A DNA stretch of 64,000 bases from Streptomyces globosus (GTDB lineage Bacteria; Actinomycetota; Actinomycetes; Streptomycetales; Streptomycetaceae): positions 3,785,501 to 3,849,500 of the forward strand of contig NZ_CP030862.1 in assembly GCF_003325375.1 (NCBI RefSeq), in the 5' to 3' direction. The position numbers and the translations under genes are program-made. This document shows, piece by piece, positions 44,299 to 54,541 of this stretch; the stretch's first letter is position 1; the number at the start of each line of letters is the position of its first letter. The notes beneath the pieces were generated by a model. The model searched no databases. It was given only the letters and a program-made list of their open reading frames with translations, and was not told the DNA's origin.

Positions 44299-44775
44299 TC
44301 AGCGGCTGTCGGCGCTGGGAACGGTCAGGGGGTCGCGGGGGGCCTTCTCCTTCTCCGCCGCCATCCGCTCGCCCAGCTCCTGCAGCCGGTTGCGGCCCAC
44401 GGCCTTGCGGACGTCGGGGAACCAGTCCTTCTCCTCCTCCTCGACGTGGTGGCGGACGTTCTCCATGAGGACGCTCATCTTGGCCTTGAACCGCTCGTCG
44501 GAGGGGTCCATGTCCTTCAGCTCGGAGAGCATCCACACCACCGCGTGGTGCTCCTCGACGCTTTCCAGGACGTGGTCGGAGGTGTCCGGTGCCGCCTCGC
44601 GGGCGGCCGGGTAGAAGAACTGCTCCTCGATCCAGGCGTGGACCGTGAGCTCTTCGATCACGCTGTCGGCGATCTCCCGGCGCTCATCCGTGTCCTCGTC
44701 CCCGGTCTTCTCGAAGCGCTTGAACAGCTTCTCGACGGTCTTGTGGTCCTCGCGCAGCAGCACGATCGCATCCAT
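44299..44775 (-). CDS. Hemerythrin/HHE domain protein
   Basis: The 158-residue four-helix bundle begins MDAIVLLREDHKTVEKLFKR (first His ligand) and continues IEELTVHAWIEEQFFYPAAR (the H-x-x-x-E ligand pair), VLESVEEHHAVVWMLSELKD and VLMENVRHHVEEEEKDWFPD. These are the HHE carboxylate/His ligands of a non-heme di-iron centre. Streptomycete proteins of this type are linked to oxygen, NO or oxidative-stress sensing. Start ATG 44775 has AAAGG about nine bases upstream. Confidence 0.93.
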   Translation of the reverse strand: MDAIVLLREDHKTVEKLFKRFEKTGDEDTDERREIADSVIEELTVHAWIEEQFFYPAAREAAPDTSDHVLESVEEHHAVVWMLSELKDMDPSDERFKAKMSVLMENVRHHVEEEEKDWFPDVRKAVGRNRLQELGERMAAEKEKAPRDPLTVPSADSR

Positions 44776-45130
44776 GGCCTTGCCTTTCTCTTCCACATCC
44801 GTGCCGAACCGACGGACGCCTGCCGCTCCTGCCCGCACGGCGGCGGCTCAGCCGCGGCTGGGCCGCCGGGCTCCCCGGCGGGCCGCGGCGAGCGGTCCAC
44901 CGCAGGCCGGTGGGGGCCGCACCAGGGTGCGTCCGGCGCCGCGCGGCGGGGGTGTTTCGCCCCGCGGGACGTCGCTGCCGTCCGGCATGCGGCCGACCGG
45001 GCTGTCCGAACGGGTGAAACCCCAGCCTGCGGCACATGGGAGCCGTCCTCCGGGGAAGACGCGCATACCCCCGGGCGGTCACTGCGCCGCCCGGAACGAG
45101 CTGTCGAGCCGAGCGGAGGAGTGGTTCACG
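44776..45130. other. Intergenic region between divergent hemerythrin and small-ORF genes
   Basis: It contains an inverted repeat GGCGGCTCAGC...GCTGGGCCGCC at about 44842-44867, too close to the hemerythrin start to be a terminator for it and possibly an operator. I see no convincing gene; open frames on the minus strand here are Arg/Pro-rich shadows. Confidence 0.4.
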
Positions 45131-45340
45131 ATGGTGTCGAGGACGAGCAGTCAGGGCGGCCCCGCCGCCCGCCCCGCCGACGGGGCTCCCCGGGGGCCGT
45201 GGCAGGACTTCGACAGGGTCATGCAGAAGATGCTCGGCCTGCTGGAGACCGGTACGGGCCGGGCGACGAGGCCGTCCGACGCCGGAGGCGGCGGAGGCGG
45301 CGGAGCACCGGCGGACACCGCGATGGGAGGCCGAGCATGA
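45131..45340 (+). CDS. Small hypothetical protein coupled to DUF5709 gene
   Basis: The 69-residue frame MVSRTSSQGGPAARPADGAP continues with one amphipathic helix (QDFDRVMQKMLGLLETGTGR) and a poly-Gly tail. Its stop overlaps the next ATG as ATGA. GGAGGAG lies about ten bases before its start. The helix and coupling support coding; the rest is low complexity. No family recognised. Confidence 0.55.
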   Translation: MVSRTSSQGGPAARPADGAPRGPWQDFDRVMQKMLGLLETGTGRATRPSDAGGGGGGGAPADTAMGGRA

Positions 45341-45873
45341 GCGCGGGCGAATCGCAGGGCAACGGCGTATACCAGCCGCCGGCGGATGCGGAGCCCGGCG
45401 ACTGGCAGCCGGACATGGAGAACGCCCTGGACGAACCGGACCTGGACGACACTCTCGACACCGGCTACTCGCCGCCCGACCGCCCGAGGGCGGTCACCCG
45501 GCACGGCACGACCGCCGGCGAACAGCGCGAGGGGGAGACGCTGGACCAGCGGCTCGCCCAGGAGGAACCGGAACCCGACCCCTCCGCGGCGGCGGACGGC
45601 GGGTCGGAGGCGAGCCCGGACGAGGACCTCGGCGAGCCCGTGGCCACCGGCAGGGACGACCGCGGCGAGGACGTCACCGCCGATCCGGGCGGCGACCGGT
45701 CCACGGCAGGCCGCGAGCGCGCCGGGCGGATGACCGCCCCGGAGGAGCAGAGGCCGGTGCGGCACATATCCGTCGTGGCCCGGGACGCCGGGATCGACGG
45801 CGGGGCCGCCTCCGCGGAGGAGGCGGCCGTGCACGTCATCGAGACGGAGGACGAAGGACGGGGCGGGGCCTGA
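45337..45873 (+). CDS. DUF5709 family protein
   Basis: The 178-residue acidic, probably disordered protein starts MSAGESQGNGVYQPPADAEP and has the DUF5709 landmarks DEPDLDDTLDTGYSPPDRPR, GETLDQRLAQEEPEPDP and the C-terminal SAEEAAVHVIE. Function is unknown; such proteins are frequent in stress-related streptomycete loci. Its start overlaps the preceding small gene (ATGA). Confidence 0.9.
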   Translation: MSAGESQGNGVYQPPADAEPGDWQPDMENALDEPDLDDTLDTGYSPPDRPRAVTRHGTTAGEQREGETLDQRLAQEEPEPDPSAAADGGSEASPDEDLGEPVATGRDDRGEDVTADPGGDRSTAGRERAGRMTAPEEQRPVRHISVVARDAGIDGGAASAEEAAVHVIETEDEGRGGA

Positions 45874-45930
45874 CGGGCGGGGCCTGACGGGCCCGGTCCG
45901 GACGGCGGAAGGCGGCGGGGCCGCTGCCGG

Positions 45931-46863
<933 letters not shown>

Positions 46864-47035
46864 GGGTACTCCTCCTCCGGGCCGTACGCCCGCGTCGGGA
46901 ACGGAAAACCACGTGGCCGCGCCTACCCGGGGCTTGGCCGCGGACACACGGGGCTCCCCCGCACGGGGGATTGGCCGGGGGCGGGCGGGGCAGGCGGGTG
47001 CCCGAGGGGGGCCACGAGGCGAGGAGGATCGGCCC

Positions 47036-47401
47036 ATGTCCACCAGCCCGAAGTCACACGTTCCGCACGGCGAGGGCCCGGGCCGGCACAAGGGCACCGA
47101 GCAGCACGGCTGGTCCGGCGACGTCGACGCGACGCACGAGCAGGACAACCCGAGCGCCCGGCGCTCCTTCGACTCCCCCGACAAGCGCCGCAAGGGCGGC
47201 TCGAAGGGCGGCCCGCCCGACACGGGATCCCCGGTCGAGTCCCGCACCCGCCGCGGCGAGGACATGGCGGGACAGAACCCGGAGGGCCACCACGACGAGG
47301 GCCGGCGCGGCCGGTCCGGGCGCCCCAGCGGGGCCAAGGACGACTCGGCCTTCTCGGGAGTCCGCTCCCCGGACGCGCCGAAGACCCGGCGCAAGGGATA
47401 G
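47036..47401 (+). CDS. Hydrophilic hypothetical protein
   Basis: The 121-residue protein is Gly/Arg/Ser/Asp-rich and probably disordered: MSTSPKSHVPHGEGPGRHKG, SARRSFDSPDKRRKGGSKGG, VESRTRRGEDMAGQNPEGHH, and a basic end. GAGGAGGA lies about seven bases upstream of ATG. It starts 172 bases after the divergent SDR gene, and it precedes the Rho_N-like gene by 48 bases. No family recognised. Confidence 0.65.
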   Translation: MSTSPKSHVPHGEGPGRHKGTEQHGWSGDVDATHEQDNPSARRSFDSPDKRRKGGSKGGPPDTGSPVESRTRRGEDMAGQNPEGHHDEGRRGRSGRPSGAKDDSAFSGVRSPDAPKTRRKG

Positions 47402-47449
47402 GCGCACCGGCAGCACACCGACAGCACACGGCACAGGAAGGAGCAGGCG

Positions 47450-47773
47450 ATGCCCCGAGGATCCTCCCCGAAGCGGGAGCGCCAGTACGAGCACATCAAG
47501 GAGTCCGCGCAGGACCGCGGCGAGTCGGAGAAGCGGGCCGAGGAGATCGCCGCGCGGACGGTCAACAAGGAGCGTGCGCGCTCCGGCGAGTCGAAGACCG
47601 CCAGCCGGTCCTCCACCCAGGACATGTCCTCGTCCCGGAGGGGCGGCCAGCGGTCCCACAGCGGCTCCGGCGGGCCCACGAAGGAGCAGCTGTACAACGA
47701 GGCGAAGCAGAAGGGCATCAAGGGCCGCTCGCAGATGGACAAGGCCGAGCTGCAGCGGGCGCTGGACCGCTGA
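47450..47773 (+). CDS. Rho termination-factor N-terminal-like protein
   Basis: The 107-residue protein begins MPRGSSPKRERQYEHIKESA, a charged helical region, and ends with a Rho_N/SAP-like helical hairpin (TKEQLYNEAKQKGIKGRSQM, then DKAELQRALDR). Similar streptomycete proteins are often labelled plasmid stabilisation protein on weak grounds. Nucleic-acid binding by the C-terminal hairpin is the safest inference. AGGAAGGAGC precedes the ATG. Confidence 0.85.
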   Translation: MPRGSSPKRERQYEHIKESAQDRGESEKRAEEIAARTVNKERARSGESKTASRSSTQDMSSSRRGGQRSHSGSGGPTKEQLYNEAKQKGIKGRSQMDKAELQRALDR

Positions 47774-47785
47774 CCCGGCCGCGCC

Positions 47786-48255
47786 GTGACCAGGCTCCGC
47801 ACGAGTGACCCGCACGGGCCCGGATGGCAGCGGGTGCGCCAGGGCAGGGGGTTCCGCTACCTCGACGCCGACGGCGCCCCGCTGCCCGCCGCGCAGCGGG
47901 AGCGGATCCGCCGGCTCGCCATCCCGCCGGCCTGGAACGGCGTGTGGATCTGCCCCTGGCCCCACGGCCACATCCAGGCCGTCGGCACGGATGCGGCGGG
48001 GCGCCGCCAGTACCTGTACCACGGGCGCTGCTACGCCACAGGGAGCCCGGCCCGCGGTTGTTCGTGTACCGGGAGGGCCGCACCTGGCACGAGGTGCGGG
48101 CCGGGGACCTGAACTCCTACCTGCGGGAGGGGTCCGGGCGGGACATCACGGCCAAGGGCTTCCGGACGTGTCACGCCACGGTCCTCGCCGCGGTCGCCCT
48201 CGCCGTGTCGGCCCGTACGGCGGACAGCTCGCGCCGGAAGGACTGGGCATCAATG
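47786..48255 (+). pseudogene. Topoisomerase IB, internally deleted remnant
   Basis: From GTG 47786 the frame encodes the bacterial topoisomerase IB N-terminus: GPGWQRVRQGRGFRYLDADG, IRRLAIPPAWNGVWICPWPH, GHIQAVGTDAAGRRQYLYH. Here the family should run another 100-120 residues, but at about 48030-48060 the sequence jumps, one frame over, to PRLFVYREGRTWHEVRAGDL, NSYLREGSGRDITAKGFRTC and HATVLAAVALA, which belongs to the C-terminal catalytic domain. The catalytic Tyr region further downstream is missing. A deletion plus frame change has inactivated the gene; a Cys replaces Trp in the R-T-W-H-A-T motif. Confidence 0.85.
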
Positions 48256-48356
48256 GGCTGCCGGGACACCCCCGCCCCCACTCCCCCTCCGAGCCCGCGT
48301 TTGTCCCCCGTCCCCCCGGGCACACGTCAGCCCGCAAGGGGGAACGGAGGTGTCCC

Positions 48357-48887
48357 GTGAGCGGGATCGGTGGCAGTGACCGGCGGCTGATCGTCATCGT
48401 GCGGCATGGGAAGGCCGTGCCCAAGCACACGGCCGCGGACCCTGACCGGGACCTGACCGCGCGTGGGCGGCGCGACGCCGGCGCAGCCGGCCGGTGGCTG
48501 GAGCAGTCGGGGCACCGCGTCGACCTGGCCGTGTCGTCGACGTCGTTGCGCACGCGCCGCACGTGGCAGATGATGCTCCCCCACCTGTCCGCCCCGCCAC
48601 CGGCCTACTACACGGAGGAGCTCTACCACGCGGACGCCGGCGGGCTCCTCGCCGTGCTGCGCCGGCAGGCTCCCGAACTGTCCGGGATCCTCCTGGTCGG
48701 CCACAATCCGGCCGTCCACGAGCTGGCGGCCGCGCTGGCCGGCAGCGGCACGAAGAACCTGCGGAACCATCTCGACCAGGCCTTTCCCACGTCCTCCATC
48801 GCCGTCCTGACCGTGTCCCGGCCGTGGGACGGGATCGGCCCCGGGACAGCCCGCCTGGCGGACCTGTGGACCCCTCAGGGCGGCTGA
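48357..48887 (+). CDS. SixA-like histidine phosphatase
   Basis: The 176-residue protein has the RHG catalytic motif (LIVIVRHGKAVPKHTAADPD), VDLAVSSTSLRTRRTWQMML, the acid-base Glu in YYTEELYHADAGGLLAVLRR, and the second His in GILLVGHNPAVHELAAALAG. This is the SixA subfamily, which can remove phosphate from phosphohistidine or small phospho-metabolites. Start GTG 48357 has GGAGG eight bases upstream. It follows the topoisomerase pseudogene. Confidence 0.92.
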   Translation: MSGIGGSDRRLIVIVRHGKAVPKHTAADPDRDLTARGRRDAGAAGRWLEQSGHRVDLAVSSTSLRTRRTWQMMLPHLSAPPPAYYTEELYHADAGGLLAVLRRQAPELSGILLVGHNPAVHELAAALAGSGTKNLRNHLDQAFPTSSIAVLTVSRPWDGIGPGTARLADLWTPQGG

Positions 48888-48983
48888 GCCCTCACCGCCC
48901 TGAGATGAAGCGCGGAACGGGCGAGCCCCTCGTCTCACGCCCCATACGCCCCTCGCGCCCCGCCTGTTCCGCAAACCCTGCCC

Positions 48984-49649
48984 CTACCGTGCCGCGGGCG
49001 GCACGAACAGGGCCGTCCGCGCTCGCGTGGTCGCCGCCGAGCGGTGGCGTACGGTGCGCAGGCCCGCCCGGTGCAGGGCGGAGGCGACCGCCGCGCGGGC
49101 GAGGCGCCGGCCGGTGCCGTCGGCGGGAGTTCCGGAGGGGACCGCCGGCCAGGTCACCGTGGCCGCGGCGCCCTCGATGCGCACCTGGAGGGTGCCGCCC
49201 GCTCCCCGCAGCACGGGGGATGCTCCGCCTGGCCGCACAAGAACGCGGCGCAGCTCGGTGGTGAGCAGGAGCGAGGGGGCAGCGGATGCCGGGATGGCGG
49301 TGAGCGGGGTCCACCTGGCCGTGGCTTCGAGAAGTTGCCGGACGAGTGGGGAGGCGGCGGTGACACGCAGGGTGCGGCCCTTCTCGAGGGCGTGGGCGCG
49401 CAGGTTCAGCAGCAGGTGGAGGCCCGCGACGTCGCAGAAGGCGACGGCGGACAGGTCGAGGTCGAGGCCTCCGCTGGAGGAGCCGAGTGCGGCGAGCAGG
49501 CTGCGCCGCAGGGGCGGTGCCGTGGTGTCGGTGATCTCGCCGACGACGAGGGCCGCGACGCGGCCCCCGGGCAGGCCGTCGAGGGTGACGAGCGTACGGG
49601 CCGGTGCGGGGGTATGGAGGCGGTCGTCGGGGTGCAGCGGGGCGATCAT
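48984..49649 (-). CDS. STAS domain protein (anti-anti-sigma-like) with HATPase-like tail
   Basis: The 221-residue protein begins MIAPLHPDDRLHTPAPARTL and has a STAS domain at about 25-115: VAALVVGEITDTTAPPLRRS then LDLDLSAVAFCDVAGLHLLL, where Asp/Val-x-Ala/Ser of the D-x-S-G/A-L loop is the phospho-switch region; the usual Ser is replaced by Ala (VAGL). The C-terminal 100 residues hold another alpha-beta segment that I cannot place. Start ATG 49649 has GGAGG nine bases upstream. Loss of the phosphorylatable Ser suggests a non-switchable variant. Confidence 0.8.
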   Translation of the reverse strand: MIAPLHPDDRLHTPAPARTLVTLDGLPGGRVAALVVGEITDTTAPPLRRSLLAALGSSSGGLDLDLSAVAFCDVAGLHLLLNLRAHALEKGRTLRVTAASPLVRQLLEATARWTPLTAIPASAAPSLLLTTELRRVLVRPGGASPVLRGAGGTLQVRIEGAAATVTWPAVPSGTPADGTGRRLARAAVASALHRAGLRTVRHRSAATTRARTALFVPPAAR

Positions 49650-49939
49650 CGGTATCTCACCTCCACCCAGCCGGGTCACCACACATGCTCCGCGCCGCTG
49701 CGGAGGCACCGCAGCCTCGGCAGCGAAACAGCGGGCCTCCTCGGTCCACAGAACGAACCGCCCCAAACTCGTCTGAACCACCCAGTCGCCCTACAGGGAG
49801 TCGGCGGCCGGTTTCGGCTCCGGCCGTCCGGACAGACGCTCCTTGCGAGGGGCGCGCCTGAGGGGGCGCCGCCGAGCGGAGCGGTGTCGGACAGCAGTAC
49901 CGCGATCGGAATCCACTCGTGCCGAAAAAGGAGCAGGGC

Positions 49940-50392
49940 ATGGGACCGCCGTACAGCGGCCACAGCGGCCACAGCGGCCTCACCGGCCTCACCTGTGAGG
50001 AGGCCCGGCGCATCGCCCGTGGCGTCCTGTGCGCGCACGGCGTCGTAGGTCGCGATATCGACGCCGCCCTGCTGGTGGTCACCGAGCTGGTGGCGAACGC
50101 CCGGCGCCATGCCGGAGGGACGATCGCGTTCCGGGTGCGCTGCCTGCCGCCGCGGGCCGTGGTCGAGGTGGCGGACGCGGATCCGTGTTTCCCCGTCGAC
50201 CGGCCCTCCCCCGCGTCGGTTCCCGGCCGTTTCGGCTGGCAGATGGTCAAGCACCTGGCCGAGCACCTGGAGGTTCAGGCAGGCGGGCCCGGCGGGACCG
50301 GAAAGACGATCACCGCGGTGTTGGACGCGCGTGCGGCCGGCCAGGAGGCTGCGCAGCCGTCCCGCGGACGACAGGACGCGGGCCGCCGATGA
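49940..50392 (+). CDS. HATPase_c anti-sigma-like ATP-binding protein
   Basis: The 150-residue protein begins MGPPYSGHSGHSGLTGLTCE, with a short Gly-His-Ser repeat. It has the N-box LVVTELVANARRHAGG, a G1-like VEVADADPCFP and a terminal FGWQMVKHLAEHLEV. It is a truncated-type histidine-kinase-like ATPase of the RsbW group. Start ATG 49940 has AAGGAG ten bases upstream. Its stop overlaps the next start (ATGA), giving a three-gene coupled operon with an unknown protein and a methyltransferase. Confidence 0.85.
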   Translation: MGPPYSGHSGHSGLTGLTCEEARRIARGVLCAHGVVGRDIDAALLVVTELVANARRHAGGTIAFRVRCLPPRAVVEVADADPCFPVDRPSPASVPGRFGWQMVKHLAEHLEVQAGGPGGTGKTITAVLDARAAGQEAAQPSRGRQDAGRR

Positions 50393-50730
50393 GGGAGAAC
50401 GAGGTCAAGCTGCGGGCGATCGCCGCGATCACGGCAGTCCGGTCGGGTGCCGAGGAGCAGCTGGTCTCCGATCTGCTGGGTGAGGCCATGCCCAGCAGCT
50501 TCCTGGTGCCCGCCGGGGCGACGCCGGCAGAGGCGGGCTGTGCGGTCCTGGAGCAGCTGTCGGAGCCACTGAGTGCGCTCGTGAACGGCTTCCTGCTCGC
50601 TTTCGACGCGCTGGCCGACGCGCACGACGGCGGTGAGCCCCTGGAGACCAGCGAGCAGATCCTCCAGCACCTCGCCCTCGTCCTGGCCTTGGAGGATCCC
50701 CCGCAGCCGGACGATCCGACGGGGCTGTGA
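50389..50730 (+). CDS. Small helical protein of unknown function (paralog of the gene at 12.6 kb)
   Basis: The 113-residue helical protein starts MRENEVKLRAIAAITAVRSG; its core LLGEAMPSSFLVPAGATPAE and LSALVNGFLLAFDALADAHD pairs with the 12638-13006 gene product, which has the same spacing. It is sandwiched between an HATPase and a methyltransferase gene, both joined by 4-bp overlaps (ATGA and GTGA), so the three are translated together. No family name is recognised; a structural or partner role within this operon is likely. Confidence 0.75.
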   Translation: MRENEVKLRAIAAITAVRSGAEEQLVSDLLGEAMPSSFLVPAGATPAEAGCAVLEQLSEPLSALVNGFLLAFDALADAHDGGEPLETSEQILQHLALVLALEDPPQPDDPTGL

Positions 50731-51482
50731 CGACGCCCACGCCACGCCACGCCCGTCACGGAACGTGGCGGAGGCCCCCTCCGCAGGCGCCGAAGCGGCC
50801 GCGCGGCCGGAGCGGTGCTGTGATGGACGGTGTGGACAGGGGACGCGTCGCGCGGTGGGCTCTGACCCGGGCGTTCGGTCGGCCGAGCGGGCTGCTGGGG
50901 CGGCTCGGCGGCCGCCTGATGGCCCGCGTCAACGCCGCCACCGAGCGCCATGCCGTACTGCTGGCGGCGCCCACCGAGCGGGACACCGTCCTGGTGGTCG
51001 GCCCCGGCCCCGGCGTGGGCCTGGAGGCGGCGGCGCGGCGCTCGGCCCACGTGATCGGCATCGACCCGTCCCCGGCGATGCTGGCAGCGGCCCGGCGCCG
51101 CTGCGCGGGGGCGCTTGCGCGGGGCCGGCTGCGCCTGACCGCCGGCACGGCCGACCGTACGGGACTGCCGGACGGCTCCGTCGACATCGTGATGGCCGTG
51201 AACAACGTACAGCTGTGGCCGGACGTGCCCGCGGCCCTTGCCGAGCTCCGCCGGGTGCTGCGGCCGGGCGGCCGGATCCTTCTCTGTACGCACCTGAAGT
51301 GGCTGCCCGGCGGTTCGGCCACGCTGGCGGACGGCGTACGGGCCGCCGGTTTCGAGTCCGTCCGGACCTGGACGTGGGAACCGCCGGGCCGTATGGCGTC
51401 GACTGCGGCACTGCTGAGCGCGGCGCGCCCCGTCCGCTTCCTCCCCGGCTCCGGCCCCGGCTCCGACCCCGGCGCCGCCTGA
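50727..51482 (+). CDS. Class I SAM-dependent methyltransferase
   Basis: The 251-residue protein has the Rossmann methyltransferase core: VLVVGPGPGVGLEAAARRSA (motif I), VIGIDPSPAMLAAARRRCAG (acidic end of strand 2), GLPDGSVDIVMAVNNVQLWP (motif for strand 4) and LRRVLRPGGRILLCTHLKWL (strand 5). It resembles UbiE/COQ5-like small-molecule methylases. GTG 50727 overlaps the preceding stop as GTGA; an in-frame ATG at 50823 could be an alternative start. Substrate unknown. Confidence 0.88.
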   Translation: MTTPTPRHARHGTWRRPPPQAPKRPRGRSGAVMDGVDRGRVARWALTRAFGRPSGLLGRLGGRLMARVNAATERHAVLLAAPTERDTVLVVGPGPGVGLEAAARRSAHVIGIDPSPAMLAAARRRCAGALARGRLRLTAGTADRTGLPDGSVDIVMAVNNVQLWPDVPAALAELRRVLRPGGRILLCTHLKWLPGGSATLADGVRAAGFESVRTWTWEPPGRMASTAALLSAARPVRFLPGSGPGSDPGAA

Positions 51483-51511
51483 CAGCGCGCCGCCGGCCGC
51501 CGCCGCGCGCC

Positions 51512-51928
51512 TCACATCGCCATGCAGGCAGGGCACAGCCCGCGGTAGACGACGTCGGCCCCGGAGACGGCGAAGCCGAACCGCTCCGAGGCGGGCAGGG
51601 CCGCGAGCGGGTCGCCGTCCGGGTGGACGTCCCGGATCTCGCCGCAGCCCGAGCACACCAGGTGCTGGTGGGGACGGCGGGCGTTGGGGTCGTACCGCTT
51701 GGCGCGGCCGTCGGTCGTCACCTCGGCCACCTCGCCCAGTGCCACCAGTTCCCCGAGGGTGTTGTACACGGTCGCGCGGGAGACTTCCGGCAGCCGGGCG
51801 GTGGCCCGCGCCAGCACCTCGTCCGCGGTCAGGTGGACGTGCTCGCCGTCCAGCACCTCCGCGACGACCCGCCGTTGAGCCGTCATGCGCCAGCCGCGTG
51901 CGCGCAGCCGTCCCACCAGGTCGCTCAT
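51512..51928 (-). CDS. furA: Fur-family regulator (FurA/CatR-like)
   Basis: The 138-residue repressor has a winged helix (RGWRMTAQRRVVAEVLDGEH through SRATVYNTLGELVALGEVAE, residues 8-70), a HQHLVCSGCGEI segment (His87, His89, Cys92, Cys95) and CPAC at 132-135, which give the two-site metal binding of FurA-type redox sensors. It is divergent from katG copy 2, the arrangement in which FurA/CatR represses katG and itself and is inactivated by peroxide. The ATG is preceded by a short G-rich leader. Confidence 0.9.
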   Translation of the reverse strand: MSDLVGRLRARGWRMTAQRRVVAEVLDGEHVHLTADEVLARATARLPEVSRATVYNTLGELVALGEVAEVTTDGRAKRYDPNARRPHQHLVCSGCGEIRDVHPDGDPLAALPASERFGFAVSGADVVYRGLCPACMAM

Positions 51929-51953
51929 GCCCCACCAGCCTAAATGTGCATGG

Positions 51954-51976
51954 TCCGAATGCCGAGTTGATTCGGA
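51954..51976. promoter_or_regulatory. Inverted repeat upstream of furA (TCCGAAT-N9-ATTCGGA)
   Basis: A perfect 7-bp-arm inverted repeat, TCCGAAT-GCCGAGTTG-ATTCGGA, lies 26-48 bases upstream of the furA start and next to a TTTAGGCT -10-like element on the minus strand. It is a good candidate for FurA autoregulation. Confidence 0.55.
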
Positions 51977-51989
51977 TCTGGTTGCCGCA

Positions 51990-52017
51990 TTGACTTGGAC
52001 TTCGTCCATCGTAGGAT
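51990..52017 (+). promoter_or_regulatory. katG copy 2 promoter with central palindrome
   Basis: TTGACT (51990-51995), a 16-base spacer and TAGGAT (52012-52017) form a promoter reading toward katG. The spacer contains the perfect palindrome TGGAC-TTC-GTCCA (51996-52008), which places a dimeric repressor, presumably FurA, directly between the -35 and -10 boxes. Confidence 0.65.
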
Positions 52018-52201
52018 CGCTTCCGGCGACAACCAAGGGGCGGGTGGACAGGACGAGTTGGGCGGGCGCGCATGACCGGCGCGCCTCCCGCCGGACGGTT
52101 CCGCGCCGTCCCGCCGGGTCGCACCGGGCCGAGGCCATCCGCCGGAGCCCGTGCCCCGCTGTTCCACCGCCGGCAGTTCCTGAGCACCGTGATCCACCTG
52201 A

Positions 52202-54448
<2,247 letters not shown>

Positions 54449-54450
54449 CC

Positions 54451-54496
54451 GCGTACGGGCGGGCCGGCGGCACGTGCTGCCGGCCCGCCCGTACGC
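54451..54496. terminator. Strong bidirectional hairpin terminator
   Basis: A perfect 18-bp stem beginning GCGTACGGGCGGGCCGGC with a 10-base loop containing CACGTG starts three bases after the katG stop, between katG and the convergent phosphatase gene. This is one of the strongest hairpins in the window. Confidence 0.85.
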
Positions 54497-54541
54497 CCCG
54501 TACGCCCCGCCGTGCGGGCGGCGGGACCGGATCCGCCGCCC

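Noticed and set aside
44848..45066. 72-residue minus-strand frame in the hemerythrin intergenic region
   Set aside because: Arg/Pro-rich, no domain, and a poor start signal; treated as non-coding.
49955..49994. CACAGCGGC and CTCACCGG short repeats as a possible CRISPR-like array
   Set aside because: The units are adjacent 9-bp repeats inside the HATPase coding region with no spacers; they simply encode Gly-His-Ser.
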